Assembly (NCBI GenBank): GCA_009787175.1
Contig: WRGM01000110.1
Location: 1-9,046 of the forward strand
Source of the DNA: Candidatus Bathycorpusculum fermentans
Lineage (GTDB): Archaea > Thermoproteota > Bathyarchaeia > Bathyarchaeales > Bathycorpusculaceae
Direction of reading: 5' to 3'
Length of the DNA: 9,046 nucleotides
Shown here: positions 1 to 6,891 of the stretch, piece by piece
How positions within the stretch are numbered: position 1 is the stretch's first letter
Layout: each line of letters starts with the position of its first letter
Notes under the pieces: generated by a model
Told to the model about the DNA's origin: nothing
Database searches by the model: none
Seen by the model: only the letters and a program-made list of their open reading frames with translations
Translations under genes and position numbers: made by a program

Positions 1-1
1 T

Positions 2-145
2 CGTCTTGGACGGTTTACTCGCAGGACTAAAGTGGTTTCTAAATGTGATTCGATGGTTGATACTTCGTTAAAACTGTGGAAAAATCTAATAACACCTGAT
101 ATCTTCACTCAAATTCAAACAATAGCTTTATCTCCCTATAAGTGA
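2..145 (+). CDS. 3' end of an upstream gene or permease linker (partial)
   Basis: An open frame runs from the window edge to a TGA at 143-145, giving about 47 residues. It is basic at the start and contains no membrane segment. Its last codons overlap the permease start as GTGA (142-145), the usual sign of translational coupling. The residues just before the stop (around IALSPYK), read straight into the next frame (VKTLLFY), look like the cytoplasmic linker leading into the second half of a two-domain FtsX permease. So this may be either the end of a separate co-transcribed gene or the first part of one permease broken by a -1 frame change. I cannot name the gene from this fragment. Confidence 0.5.
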   Translation, partial: RLGRFTRRTKVVSKCDSMVDTSLKLWKNLITPDIFTQIQTIALSPYK

Positions 146-1398
146 AAACTCTCTTATTTTATCTTTCTATAAGTATTTTTTTGATTACGGTTTCATTTGT
201 AGGTAATTTTACCTGTTGGAATACTACACAGGGTTATGTAGATAACGCGTTTGAGCAAAATATGTTAATAATTGGCAACGCAGATTTTGTCGATATTTAT
301 CAAAAAATGTTAGATCCCCTTGCAGATGTTGGTCAAAATCAGGCAATGCTCGCGGCAGCGGGTTTTACAGATTCATCGTATAGGGTAAGTCAAGAGTTTA
401 TTGAAAAGTTGAGCATGCAGAGGGGTGTAGTGTCTGTTGATAAGCGGTTTGCTGTTTTTACACATGTTATGGAAGTAAGAAAGACTGTATCAGAAGTAGA
501 CAGATTTAATAAACCACATTATGTGACGTATGGTGAGTATCGTTCAACAGACTGCCTTGTAGTAGGTATAGACCCTAGTCAGCAGGTACAGGGTGGTGGC
601 ATGTTAAATACTTTAGGCACTTCAACGTTAGAAGGTGGGGGTAAAGCGTTTGTTGGGGATTCGCTGTCAGAAGTAATTTTTCAAGATCCATACAAGCAAG
701 ATATTGAAATTTACTCTGATAACGCAGCAGTAAGCTCAAACTTTGACATCGTTAACGTATTAACAGATCCTCTTAATCATGGCTGTGTCGTATACATATC
801 GGTTTCAGAGTTACATGAATTATTCTCAGTTGAGGGCTTTAACTTTATTTTAGCTAAAACAGACGGTCAGGATAATGGTGCTGTTTTAGAGATAACACAG
901 TTAGCCTCACAGTACGGTCTTACTGTTAACAGTTTAGATATCGTATATAGCGGGTACATGGCAAGTATAGATAAACTTTGGCTATCTATACTCCCCTTTA
1001 CATTACTAACAGTAATAACCGCTATAGTCTGCCTTCTAAACTGCATGTTTATATCCATATCAACACGCTTCCATGACTTTGGCATTATAAGAGCAATAGG
1101 CGCTAAACCAAACTATTTAACAAAAATAGTATTCTTCGAAAACCTAATACTCATCCTAGCCACAGCACCTATAGGAATCACGCTAGGCATAACATTTGAC
1201 CTCCTCTTCCTACTACCCAACAACACACTCCCAATATCATACACACTATACTCCCTAACAACCATCATAAGCATACTACTAATAATGTGCACTCTCTGCA
1301 CCCTCATAATAATACACCTAAAAAAAACAAAACCCACACAAAATCCTACAATAACCAACGGCAACTGTGCAGTAATAAACTATAAAACTGTGCAGTAG
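142..1398 (+). CDS. FtsX/MacB-type ABC transporter permease (C-terminal half or stand-alone)
   Basis: This is a membrane permease of an ABC transporter in the FtsX/MacB/LolE class, 418 aa. Residues about 3-22 form a first membrane helix, about 25-275 a large extracytoplasmic domain, and three further helices lie at about 280-305, 331-358 and 367-393. The segment RAIGAKP at 317-323, after the second helix, matches the conserved cytoplasmic coupling motif of FtsX domains. The class exports lipids, peptides or drugs, or acts mechanically with an ATPase; no ATPase gene is in view and the substrate is unknown. The start is GTG at 142, because the frame is closed by TAA immediately upstream; there is no ribosome site, so coupling to the preceding frame is likely. 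Codon use changes abruptly near residue 275: T-ending codons before, A/C-ending after, with no G at all in 1201-1260. Confidence 0.85.
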   Translation: MKTLLFYLSISIFLITVSFVGNFTCWNTTQGYVDNAFEQNMLIIGNADFVDIYQKMLDPLADVGQNQAMLAAAGFTDSSYRVSQEFIEKLSMQRGVVSVDKRFAVFTHVMEVRKTVSEVDRFNKPHYVTYGEYRSTDCLVVGIDPSQQVQGGGMLNTLGTSTLEGGGKAFVGDSLSEVIFQDPYKQDIEIYSDNAAVSSNFDIVNVLTDPLNHGCVVYISVSELHELFSVEGFNFILAKTDGQDNGAVLEITQLASQYGLTVNSLDIVYSGYMASIDKLWLSILPFTLLTVITAIVCLLNCMFISISTRFHDFGIIRAIGAKPNYLTKIVFFENLILILATAPIGITLGITFDLLFLLPNNTLPISYTLYSLTTIISILLIMCTLCTLIIIHLKKTKPTQNPTITNGNCAVINYKTVQ

Positions 1399-1401
1399 TA
1401 A
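1363..1401 (+). repeat. Short imperfect direct repeat at the end of the permease gene
   Basis: A 16-base unit occurs at 1363-1378 and again at 1386-1401 with one mismatch (AACTGTGCAGTAATAA versus AACTGTGCAGTAGTAA). The two copies are read in different frames, and the second supplies the TAG stop. This suggests a small duplication that reshaped the C-terminus. Confidence 0.55.
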
Positions 1402-1408
1402 TGCACAG
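1388..1408 (+). terminator. Hairpin over the permease stop codon
   Basis: CTGTGCA (1388-1394) and TGCACAG (1402-1408) form a perfect 7-bp stem with a 7-base loop that contains the TAG stop. No T-run follows, so termination is only a possibility. A stem of this size can occur by chance in 9 kb; the position at the stop is the main argument. Confidence 0.3.
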
Positions 1409-1531
1409 ATAGACAGAAGTAGCTAAAAAGTCACTCAAATCGTCAGGCATCAGACCGTCAGTTCATAAACAACACACAATACACATGCACATAATTTCTC
1501 TATCGCTATTCGCAATCAGTTCTTCACTTAT

Positions 1532-2632
1532 TTATCCAAAAAATGAACTTAGTTGTTTCTGCTGTGGTTGCTCTTTACTGAAACCTGAAACTTTAACGCC
1601 TACACGTCGAATATCTAAGGAAGACTCTGCGAGATACTTCTCGAAGAGTACGCGAACATTTCGTTTGATAACCTCTTTATCCCGTGTAGATTGTTCAAGG
1701 GTAACAGAGCGGCTTTTACTCACTAGATCAACGTTAACTACATATATGGAGATTGTTTTAAAGCTATAATTTTTTTCAGCCACTTCTTTGTAAACGATTT
1801 CGGTTAGTTCATCAGTTTTCTGTAAAAGTAATGTTAAATCATGTGTGTCCTGCTTTAAGGTTCCTATTTTACTTATTGACTCAGCTTCACCTGCAAAAAT
1901 GACTGGTTCATTATCAATGGCGTTTGCGGCGTTGTGGAAATAGAGACCTAGAGTTTTGCCAAATACTGCAATGAGTCGTTGCACGTCAAATTTGGAAAGT
2001 TCTTCAATAGTTTTTATGCCCATTTGTTCCATGCGTGTAAAAGTTTTTTTACCCACACCTAACAGTCTGTCTACAGGTAAAGGCGCGAGAAATTTTGTAG
2101 CATCCTCAGGTTTAACAAGGGTTAAGCCGTCAGGTTTTTGGCTGTCACAGGCGATTTTTGCGACAAGCTTATTTGGTCCAATGCCTACGGTTAGAGAAAG
2201 CCCAACTTGCGTTTTAATGTCTTGTTTGATTTTTTGAGCGTATATGTATGCTTTTTCAAAGTTGCCCTCCATTTGTGAGGTAACGTCTAAATATGCCTCA
2301 TCTATGCTAACTTGTTCAAGACTGCTGGCGTAAGTGCTAAGAATTTGCATAACGCGGTCGCTAATCTGCTGGTAATAATCATGGTCTACAGGAAAAAACA
2401 CTGCATCAGTACCTTCGAGATTGCGTTTAGCTAAAAATATGGGTATCCCTGACTTTACACCATAGGATCTAGCTATATAGTTACTGGTAGATACTGCTCC
2501 GCTGTCTTCAGTTCTGCCAGAGTAAACGCCAACAACTATGGGTTTATCTTTAATCAAAGGATTACGTAGCTCTTCACATTGTGCAAAAAAATAGTCAAAA
2601 TCAGCAAGCATAACCACGCGACCTAAAACCAT
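1532..2632 (-). CDS. dinB: DNA polymerase IV (Y-family translesion polymerase, Dpo4-like)
   Basis: This is a lesion-bypass DNA polymerase that copies past damaged bases and acts at stalled forks with PCNA. It has 366 aa, near the family norm. The N-terminal palm carries the first metal-binding motif DFDYFF at 11-16 and the second, SIDEAYLD, at 109-116, so D11, D111 and E112 are the likely catalytic acids. The steric-gate position is Phe16, as in E. coli Pol IV, where Sulfolobus Dpo4 has Tyr. VGIGPNKLVAKIA, a helix-hairpin-helix thumb region and the little-finger domain follow. The last residues, QKQLSSFF (358-365), are a textbook PIP box (Q-x-x-L-x-x-F-F). The ATG at 2632 is chosen because GGAG lies 11 bases upstream, in the 16-base gap after the radical SAM gene; ATG at 2611 is a weaker alternative. 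Confidence 0.96.
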   Translation of the reverse strand: MVLGRVVMLADFDYFFAQCEELRNPLIKDKPIVVGVYSGRTEDSGAVSTSNYIARSYGVKSGIPIFLAKRNLEGTDAVFFPVDHDYYQQISDRVMQILSTYASSLEQVSIDEAYLDVTSQMEGNFEKAYIYAQKIKQDIKTQVGLSLTVGIGPNKLVAKIACDSQKPDGLTLVKPEDATKFLAPLPVDRLLGVGKKTFTRMEQMGIKTIEELSKFDVQRLIAVFGKTLGLYFHNAANAIDNEPVIFAGEAESISKIGTLKQDTHDLTLLLQKTDELTEIVYKEVAEKNYSFKTISIYVVNVDLVSKSRSVTLEQSTRDKEVIKRNVRVLFEKYLAESSLDIRRVGVKVSGFSKEQPQQKQLSSFFG

Positions 2633-2648
2633 TTAATGATATACTCCT

Positions 2649-3509
2649 TCAGTTTTTCAATAACCATGTTCCATCACATGACTCTGTATTTAAACGCTCT
2701 AAGCCCTCCCTGCAGCAGCTAAACTTTAGCCCTTCAGCAGCTGCTATGTCGCGCACGTTTTTTAAAATTTTCAGTCGCAATTCCTTAGGGAGTAAAATGT
2801 TTCCGCCTACACGTTCACCTTCTTTGAAGTATAGGGGTTCAAGTTTTTTAGCAACATCGGGTAGTGTTGTTGAGAGGCGTTTCCAGTTATCAGCTTTTGC
2901 TTTATATGTTGAACAGGTTATATGTTTAACACCTATGGCGGCAAGGGTTTTTACTAGTTTTTGTGGTTGATCATTTATAAAGGGAATTATGGGGTCTATG
3001 CGCACACTTACAGGTATGTCTTGGCTTATCAAGTCCTCTGCAGCGCTTAAGCGTTGACTTGGAGAAGGCGCATTTGGCTCAAGCGTTTTGGCAAGCTTGT
3101 CATCGTCGGTTGTTATGGTAAAAGCTACTGTGGAGGGTACCTGCTTTAGTAGGTCATCGTCTCTAACGACAAGATTGCTTTTAGTAACAATTTGAATACG
3201 ACAATTACTCTTAACAAGAAGTTCAAGACAACGCCTAGTTAAACCTGTATACTGCTCCGTCCGGGGGTAGGGATCAGAGCTATTGGATAAAGAGATTATT
3301 TCCCCTCTAAGCTTAGGAGCCTCAGTACGTAGCCGTTCGAGGAGAGCCTTTTTAGGCTTACACTCATTAAACCCTACAATATAGCTGGAGGCATAACAGT
3401 AAATACAGCTATGATCACAGCCCGTGTAGGGGTTAAAGGTTAGCTTTGAGGGACAAGTACATAAACCGCTCTGCCAAGGATCAAAACTTGAAATCAAAGG
3501 CACATACAT
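2649..3509 (-). CDS. SplB-family radical SAM protein (spore photoproduct lyase-like)
   Basis: This is a radical SAM enzyme of the SplB group (COG1533). It binds a [4Fe-4S] cluster through C-x3-C-x2-C in GCDHSCIYCYA and should cleave S-adenosylmethionine to start radical chemistry. From the ATG at 3509 it has 286 aa, the usual family length, with cluster cysteines at 31, 35 and 38. A second hallmark, SNSSDPYP followed by LTRRCLELL, sits near residue 76. The C-terminus adds CC and C-D-G (about 265, 266 and 278), which could hold another metal site. True spore photoproduct lyase repairs thymine dimers, but most archaeal members have no proven substrate. The frame stays open to 3722, but those 71 extra residues are a low-complexity F/L/V stretch encoded by G/T-rich spacer, so I reject them. 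It is co-directional with dinB, with a 16-base gap. Confidence 0.88.
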   Translation of the reverse strand: MYVPLISSFDPWQSGLCTCPSKLTFNPYTGCDHSCIYCYASSYIVGFNECKPKKALLERLRTEAPKLRGEIISLSNSSDPYPRTEQYTGLTRRCLELLVKSNCRIQIVTKSNLVVRDDDLLKQVPSTVAFTITTDDDKLAKTLEPNAPSPSQRLSAAEDLISQDIPVSVRIDPIIPFINDQPQKLVKTLAAIGVKHITCSTYKAKADNWKRLSTTLPDVAKKLEPLYFKEGERVGGNILLPKELRLKILKNVRDIAAAEGLKFSCCREGLERLNTESCDGTWLLKN

Positions 3510-3740
3510 CACAGAGTAACATATGTAGATAGATAAACAAAAACATTGCCACAAAAACAACAGAAACATACCAAAAACAATCACCAGCAACAGAAATAGG
3601 AAAACACAAAACAAAAAAAGAACCTGCAGTTCACCTAATGCCCATGCCAAACGTTTTGAAAGGTAAAAGCATCGTTTAAGCCTTGTTTTTAACATAAAAA
3701 CATTTTTAAATAAAAACTGCAATCACTAAATCGACATTAA
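3510..3740. promoter_or_regulatory. Divergent intergenic region between the radical SAM and arginine decarboxylase genes
   Basis: These 231 bases separate two divergent genes. The + strand is A/C-rich and G-poor (for example 6 G to 15 C in 3541-3600). It should hold promoters for both sides. On the minus strand a TTTATC-like box near 3530-3537 lies about 24 bases from the ATG at 3509, which would give a leaderless transcript; no ribosome site is seen there. No repeat or palindromic operator stands out. Confidence 0.5.
3705..3712 (+). promoter_or_regulatory. TATA box for the arginine decarboxylase gene
   Basis: TTTAAATA is centred about 33 bases before the ATG at 3741. With the archaeal spacing of about 25 bases to the start site, the transcript would begin within some ten bases of the ATG. 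The absence of a GGAG motif before the ATG fits a nearly leaderless mRNA. Confidence 0.5.
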
Positions 3741-4286
3741 ATGATACCAAAATATTTCTTCCTAACAAAAGGAGTAGGCAAACATAGAGAAAAACTCCAA
3801 TCATTCGAATTAGCCCTACGAGAAGCAGGCATTCAAATGTGCAACCTAGTCGCAGTATCTAGCATTGTACCACCAGGATGCGAATTAGTACCTAAAGAAA
3901 AAGGCTTAAAAATGATACACCCAGGAGAAATCACCTTCGTAGTCATCGCCCGTAACGCAACAGACGAACCACATCGCCAAGTAGCATCATCAGTAGGCGT
4001 AGCCATACCCTCAGGCAAAGACCAATACGGATACCTAAGCGAACATCACAGCTTCGGACAAACAGACGAAGTCGCAGGCGACTACGCAGAAGACCTAGCA
4101 GCCACAATGCTAGCAACAACCATGGGCATACAATTCGACCCCGCAACAGCCTGGGACGAACGTAAAAAAATCTTTAAAACCACAGGCCTAATCATCAAAA
4201 CATCAAACTGCACACAATCAGCCCAAGGCGACAAAAACGGTCTATGGACAACAACCGTCTCAGCAGCAGTCTTCGTCCCCCCATAA
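3741..4286 (+). CDS. pdaD: Pyruvoyl-dependent arginine decarboxylase
   Basis: This cytoplasmic enzyme converts arginine to agmatine and CO2, the first step of archaeal polyamine synthesis; agmatine is also the donor for agmatidine in archaeal tRNA-Ile2. It has 181 aa, close to the family size of about 160-190. The self-cleavage site is the serine pair in AVSSIVPPG: cleavage between S40 and S41 would turn S41 into the pyruvoyl cofactor and yield beta and alpha chains. E101 in GYLSEHHSFG is the likely catalytic acid by analogy with the Methanocaldococcus jannaschii enzyme. The conserved block EAGIQMCNLVAVSS and the C-terminal strand around LIIKTSN also fit. Codons end mostly in A or C, unlike dinB next door. 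It is a single-gene unit, divergent from the radical SAM gene, with a TATA box and no ribosome site. Confidence 0.95.
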   Translation: MIPKYFFLTKGVGKHREKLQSFELALREAGIQMCNLVAVSSIVPPGCELVPKEKGLKMIHPGEITFVVIARNATDEPHRQVASSVGVAIPSGKDQYGYLSEHHSFGQTDEVAGDYAEDLAATMLATTMGIQFDPATAWDERKKIFKTTGLIIKTSNCTQSAQGDKNGLWTTTVSAAVFVPP

Positions 4287-4363
4287 ACAGAAAACAACAA
4301 AAACAACAACAAACCTTTTTCCCATTCCCTTCTCCAACTCTAACAATACAGCCAACAGGCTAC
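4287..4363. terminator. Short convergent gap with T-runs on both strands
   Basis: The gap lies between the ends of two converging genes. The + strand has a T-run at 4316-4320 soon after the decarboxylase stop. The minus strand reads as a T-rich tract (complement of about 4287-4315) beyond the SRPBCC stop. Archaeal termination needs little more than T-runs, so this spacer probably ends both transcripts. A 4-bp AGCC/GGCT hairpin at 4350-4361 is too small to weigh. Confidence 0.4.
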
Positions 4364-4828
4364 CTACTTTAGGTCCTGCTCCATTGCCACCGCCAAAAGC
4401 CGCCACATCTCTGAGTCACGCTTACAGAGTGTCTGGGCAAGTTGTAACTTTTCATCAGACGACAAAGAAACCTTTTCATACTCAACATGCAACGCCTCAT
4501 AATTCAAATGACATCCATCTGGGTCTTCCAGTATTTCATAGCGAAACTGAGAATACTTTGTTGGACCAGTTATATGTGTCATAACCCAGCTTAACGTGTC
4601 AGGATAGAGGTGAACTAGTTTCTGCTTCTCAACAACCGTACCCTGCGCAGTTCGAAAAACATCTATCAAAAGTATCAACCCCTCAGAGAGAGAAACAACT
4701 TGCCGCCCAGTAATTATATAACCTAAAAACTGCGGATCCTGCGGCGAAAAATCTGTACACCATAAATACGCCTGCTTAGGCAAAACAACAAAAGGCTGAC
4801 TAAAACGATAACAAATACTAACAGGCAT
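4364..4828 (-). CDS. SRPBCC (START/Bet v1-like) fold protein
   Basis: This is a small predicted cytoplasmic protein of 154 aa from the ATG at 4828. The order of motifs fits an SRPBCC (polyketide cyclase-like) hydrophobic-pocket fold: an opening strand with PFVVLPKQAYLWCTDF, then ILLIDVFRT, a central HITGPTKYSQFRYEI, a strand with HLNYEALHVEYE, and a closing helix ending in WRLLAVAMEQDL. Such proteins bind lipids or other hydrophobic ligands; no catalytic function can be assigned. The frame can also begin at TTG 4861 (165 aa), 8 bases after the nre stop, but that adds a nonconserved-looking hydrophobic lead, so the ATG is preferred with moderate confidence. Neither start has a ribosome site. 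It lies just downstream of nre on the same strand, so co-transcription is likely. Confidence 0.65.
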   Translation of the reverse strand: MPVSICYRFSQPFVVLPKQAYLWCTDFSPQDPQFLGYIITGRQVVSLSEGLILLIDVFRTAQGTVVEKQKLVHLYPDTLSWVMTHITGPTKYSQFRYEILEDPDGCHLNYEALHVEYEKVSLSSDEKLQLAQTLCKRDSEMWRLLAVAMEQDLK

Positions 4829-4869
4829 AACAATTACCAACAGCAAACAGGTATTTAGCAATTATTATA

Positions 4870-6207
4870 TCAACTAAAAAAATCAGACATTTTCTTCTGA
4901 TAAAGCGCCCGTTTCAAAAGCTCACTCTGCCTTATCCAACGACCCAACGGAATCTCAAAACGCGTACTAACATGCTGAAGAGCCTCAGGCAACGTCTTAA
5001 AAAGAAAAGGCTTTTGCCGCATAGCATTCCGCACATTTTCCCGAACCTGCCAAACACCAACAGGCATAATATAACCAGGCCGCGCCTCACGAAGCACCAC
5101 AACCGTTGCCTGCCGCCGCTCCTTAACTAATAATTCACAAGTCGCAAGCCGCGCAGAATAATAACAACCACCAATTGACGCGTACGTTGTGCGACCATTA
5201 TTGCCTTCCCAATCAGAGAATATAGCAACGTTTTTGCCGGCGGGATTCCAAACAGTTCCCGGATACCATGCTTCCATAGACTCATAGCTATACTTATCAG
5301 GTATCATTAAAATTTCAAACACATTATCAAGATACACGGACTCATATACGCGGTACTCATTTATTTCAGGAAAAGTTTTAACCTGCTCACGAAGACTTTT
5401 TGAGAGTATATCATCAACAGCTGTTATACTCCAACGTGTAGGAACTAAACGTCTATTCTTTTCAAGACCAAATGCTCCAACACTAAAAGCCTTCTGAATT
5501 TTAGTAACTATAACCCCCTTATCATAAAGCTCCAACACCGCATTAGTAGACTTAAGATCGGTATCATAGTAAGCCTTCTCTATATGCCGCTCATAACGAG
5601 CATTACCAACACGCATATCCCGAATAGGAGCAGAAGGACCAAATGGTTGCACATCATCATCCAAAAAAAGCGACCCCCTAGGCTTCTTAGTTAAATTTAA
5701 CTCCATATCTACACTATTATCCGCTAAGGCTAACTCACGAGTAGCCTCAAAAATTTTTCCACCATCAAAAACATTAGCTACATTAACTCTATGCTTACCA
5801 CGCACCAGCAGTGAGCGGAAACCTACAATTTCATCAATAGACTTACCAAACCACTGTTCAGGCAAATCATAAATACTGGTATCCTCCCTCACAGGCGGCA
5901 CAAGAGGACCAACATAAACATTAGGATAACCAACCCTGCCAATAAACACGCTAGGCGGAGACATACCGGCAATATCCTGAGTAGACAATAAAGGCACACT
6001 CTTGCTAAAATAATGCACCTTAACTATTATCGGACAACGAGTCTTACCACAAAGATTACGAGCACCCTTACAGATAATACATAAACTATCCTGACTAACA
6101 CGAGCTACAAAGGGTCCATCATCCTCAATAGGTGTATGCTTTAAAATATCCTTTAACCAATCATCAGACGGACACACATTAGAGGAAGATTTAGTAGCGA
6201 AAGACAT
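4870..6207 (-). CDS. Archaeal DNA-repair protein Nre (NreA/NreB family)
   Basis: This is a member of the archaea-specific Nre family (Nre_N plus Nre_C domains). In Haloferax volcanii, loss of NreA causes mitomycin C sensitivity, and the family binds PCNA. The N-terminus has a four-cysteine zinc-binding-type motif, C-x2-C-x6-C-x4-C, running from CIICKGARNLC to GKTRC (near residues 43-58 of the ATG-started protein). The body carries family-like blocks such as GRVGYPNVYVGPLVPP, IVGFRSLLVRGKHRV and PTRWSITAVDD. It ends in QKKMSDFFS, a C-terminal PIP box (Q-x-x-M-x-x-F-F). The frame opens with TTG at 6210 followed directly by ATG at 6207; I take the ATG, giving 445 aa. No ribosome site is seen; a TATA-like TTTTTAT on the minus strand near 6251-6257 would give a short leader. 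The SRPBCC gene follows on the same strand. Confidence 0.95.
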   Translation of the reverse strand: MSFATKSSSNVCPSDDWLKDILKHTPIEDDGPFVARVSQDSLCIICKGARNLCGKTRCPIIVKVHYFSKSVPLLSTQDIAGMSPPSVFIGRVGYPNVYVGPLVPPVREDTSIYDLPEQWFGKSIDEIVGFRSLLVRGKHRVNVANVFDGGKIFEATRELALADNSVDMELNLTKKPRGSLFLDDDVQPFGPSAPIRDMRVGNARYERHIEKAYYDTDLKSTNAVLELYDKGVIVTKIQKAFSVGAFGLEKNRRLVPTRWSITAVDDILSKSLREQVKTFPEINEYRVYESVYLDNVFEILMIPDKYSYESMEAWYPGTVWNPAGKNVAIFSDWEGNNGRTTYASIGGCYYSARLATCELLVKERRQATVVVLREARPGYIMPVGVWQVRENVRNAMRQKPFLFKTLPEALQHVSTRFEIPLGRWIRQSELLKRALYQKKMSDFFS

Positions 6208-6746
6208 CAATAATGATAAAAATTAACAGACACAAATATGTTTTCTGCAAATAAAAACCTGAAAAATGGCTACAATATTTGCTGATTAGTAAAACAGAAT
6301 AATGACTCTCGCTTCGGGATTACCCTGTTTACGTATGGTACTTTTCCTCATTAGTTCAACATATTTTGAGTTCATTTTAAAAATGTTAACATCGTTGCTT
6401 GTACTGAATATGCTTTCTCAGGTAGTTGGTTTGTCACTTTTCCTTGATTCATTATCAAGTGGCTCACGACCTTAGATTTTTCCCACACAAGTTCCAAGTA
6501 TGGGTATGTCCTGAGTGGAGAGTTTTAGGCTGTGTATCTCCAGAGCTGTCTTGGTTCCCTAGTGATTTAACTTTAGGCAGTGTAGCTTTTACCGTATTAC
6601 GCAGGACTTGCGGAGCCATGCTTATTGACAGCCTTTAGTATTCTCCGCTTTGTCAACATGCTGTTGTCCCCTTGACCTTTCGGTATCAGGTAAGTTGCTG
6701 TCCTTAAGGCATTTCTAAGAGCCTTATCCCGATGGTCGGAAGATTC

Positions 6747-6764
6747 CAATGTCAGATGACATTG
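6747..6764. repeat. 8-bp perfect palindrome with a 2-base centre
   Basis: CAATGTCA and TGACATTG are separated by GA. Such a symmetric site may be a protein-binding operator or a tight cruciform or hairpin. It is the strongest inverted repeat of the island and lies about 60 bases upstream of the TATA-like box of the 44-aa gene, a plausible place for a regulator to bind. Confidence 0.4.
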
Positions 6765-6813
6765 CGCACGAACTTTAAGCATATGGTGAACCTGCGGACG
6801 GTTAATGGTGTTA

Positions 6814-6825
6814 GTATAATAAATT
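6814..6825 (+). promoter_or_regulatory. TATA-like box before the 44-aa gene
   Basis: The AT-only run from TATAATAAAT is centred about 73 bases before the ATG at 6892. A start site about 25 bases downstream would leave a leader of roughly 45-50 bases that contains the GAAGGAG ribosome site. Confidence 0.3.
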
Positions 6826-6891
6826 TGATGGAGGGGTATAGAACTGTAGAAATATATCCTCCGACAATGCTTATTGAAGGAGATGAATAAA

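Larger units (their letters stand above)
6211..6891. other. Gene-poor, hairpin-rich island
   Basis: About 680 bases without a convincing gene. From roughly 6440 to 6810 the DNA is richer in G+C than its surroundings. It holds a series of stems: CTTGAT/ATCAAG (6443-6459), TGGAGA/TCTCCA (6516-6542, itself enclosed by CCAAG/CTTGG at 6494-6498 and 6550-6554), GCGGAG/CTCCGC (6610-6648), CTTgACCT/AGGTAAG (6671-6694), CCGA/TCGG (6729-6739) and CAATGTCA/TGACATTG (6747-6764). Open frames of 50-100 codons exist on both strands (6426-6638 +, 6597-6905 -), but none looks like a known protein. It could be a structured RNA gene or the relic of a small mobile element. Confidence 0.4.

Noticed and set aside
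3510..3722. N-terminal membrane extension of the radical SAM protein
   Set aside because: Low-complexity F/L/V composition comes from G/T-rich spacer; the family usually starts near the ATG at 3509.
6426..6638. 70-codon open frame on the + strand
   Set aside because: No coding character that I recognise; it is interrupted by stops in the same frame soon after and overlaps the hairpin series.
6618..6877. 11-base direct repeat ATGCTTATTGA (6618-6628 and 6867-6877) as possible target-site duplication
   Set aside because: An 11-base match is expected several times by chance in a window this long, and no element ends coincide.
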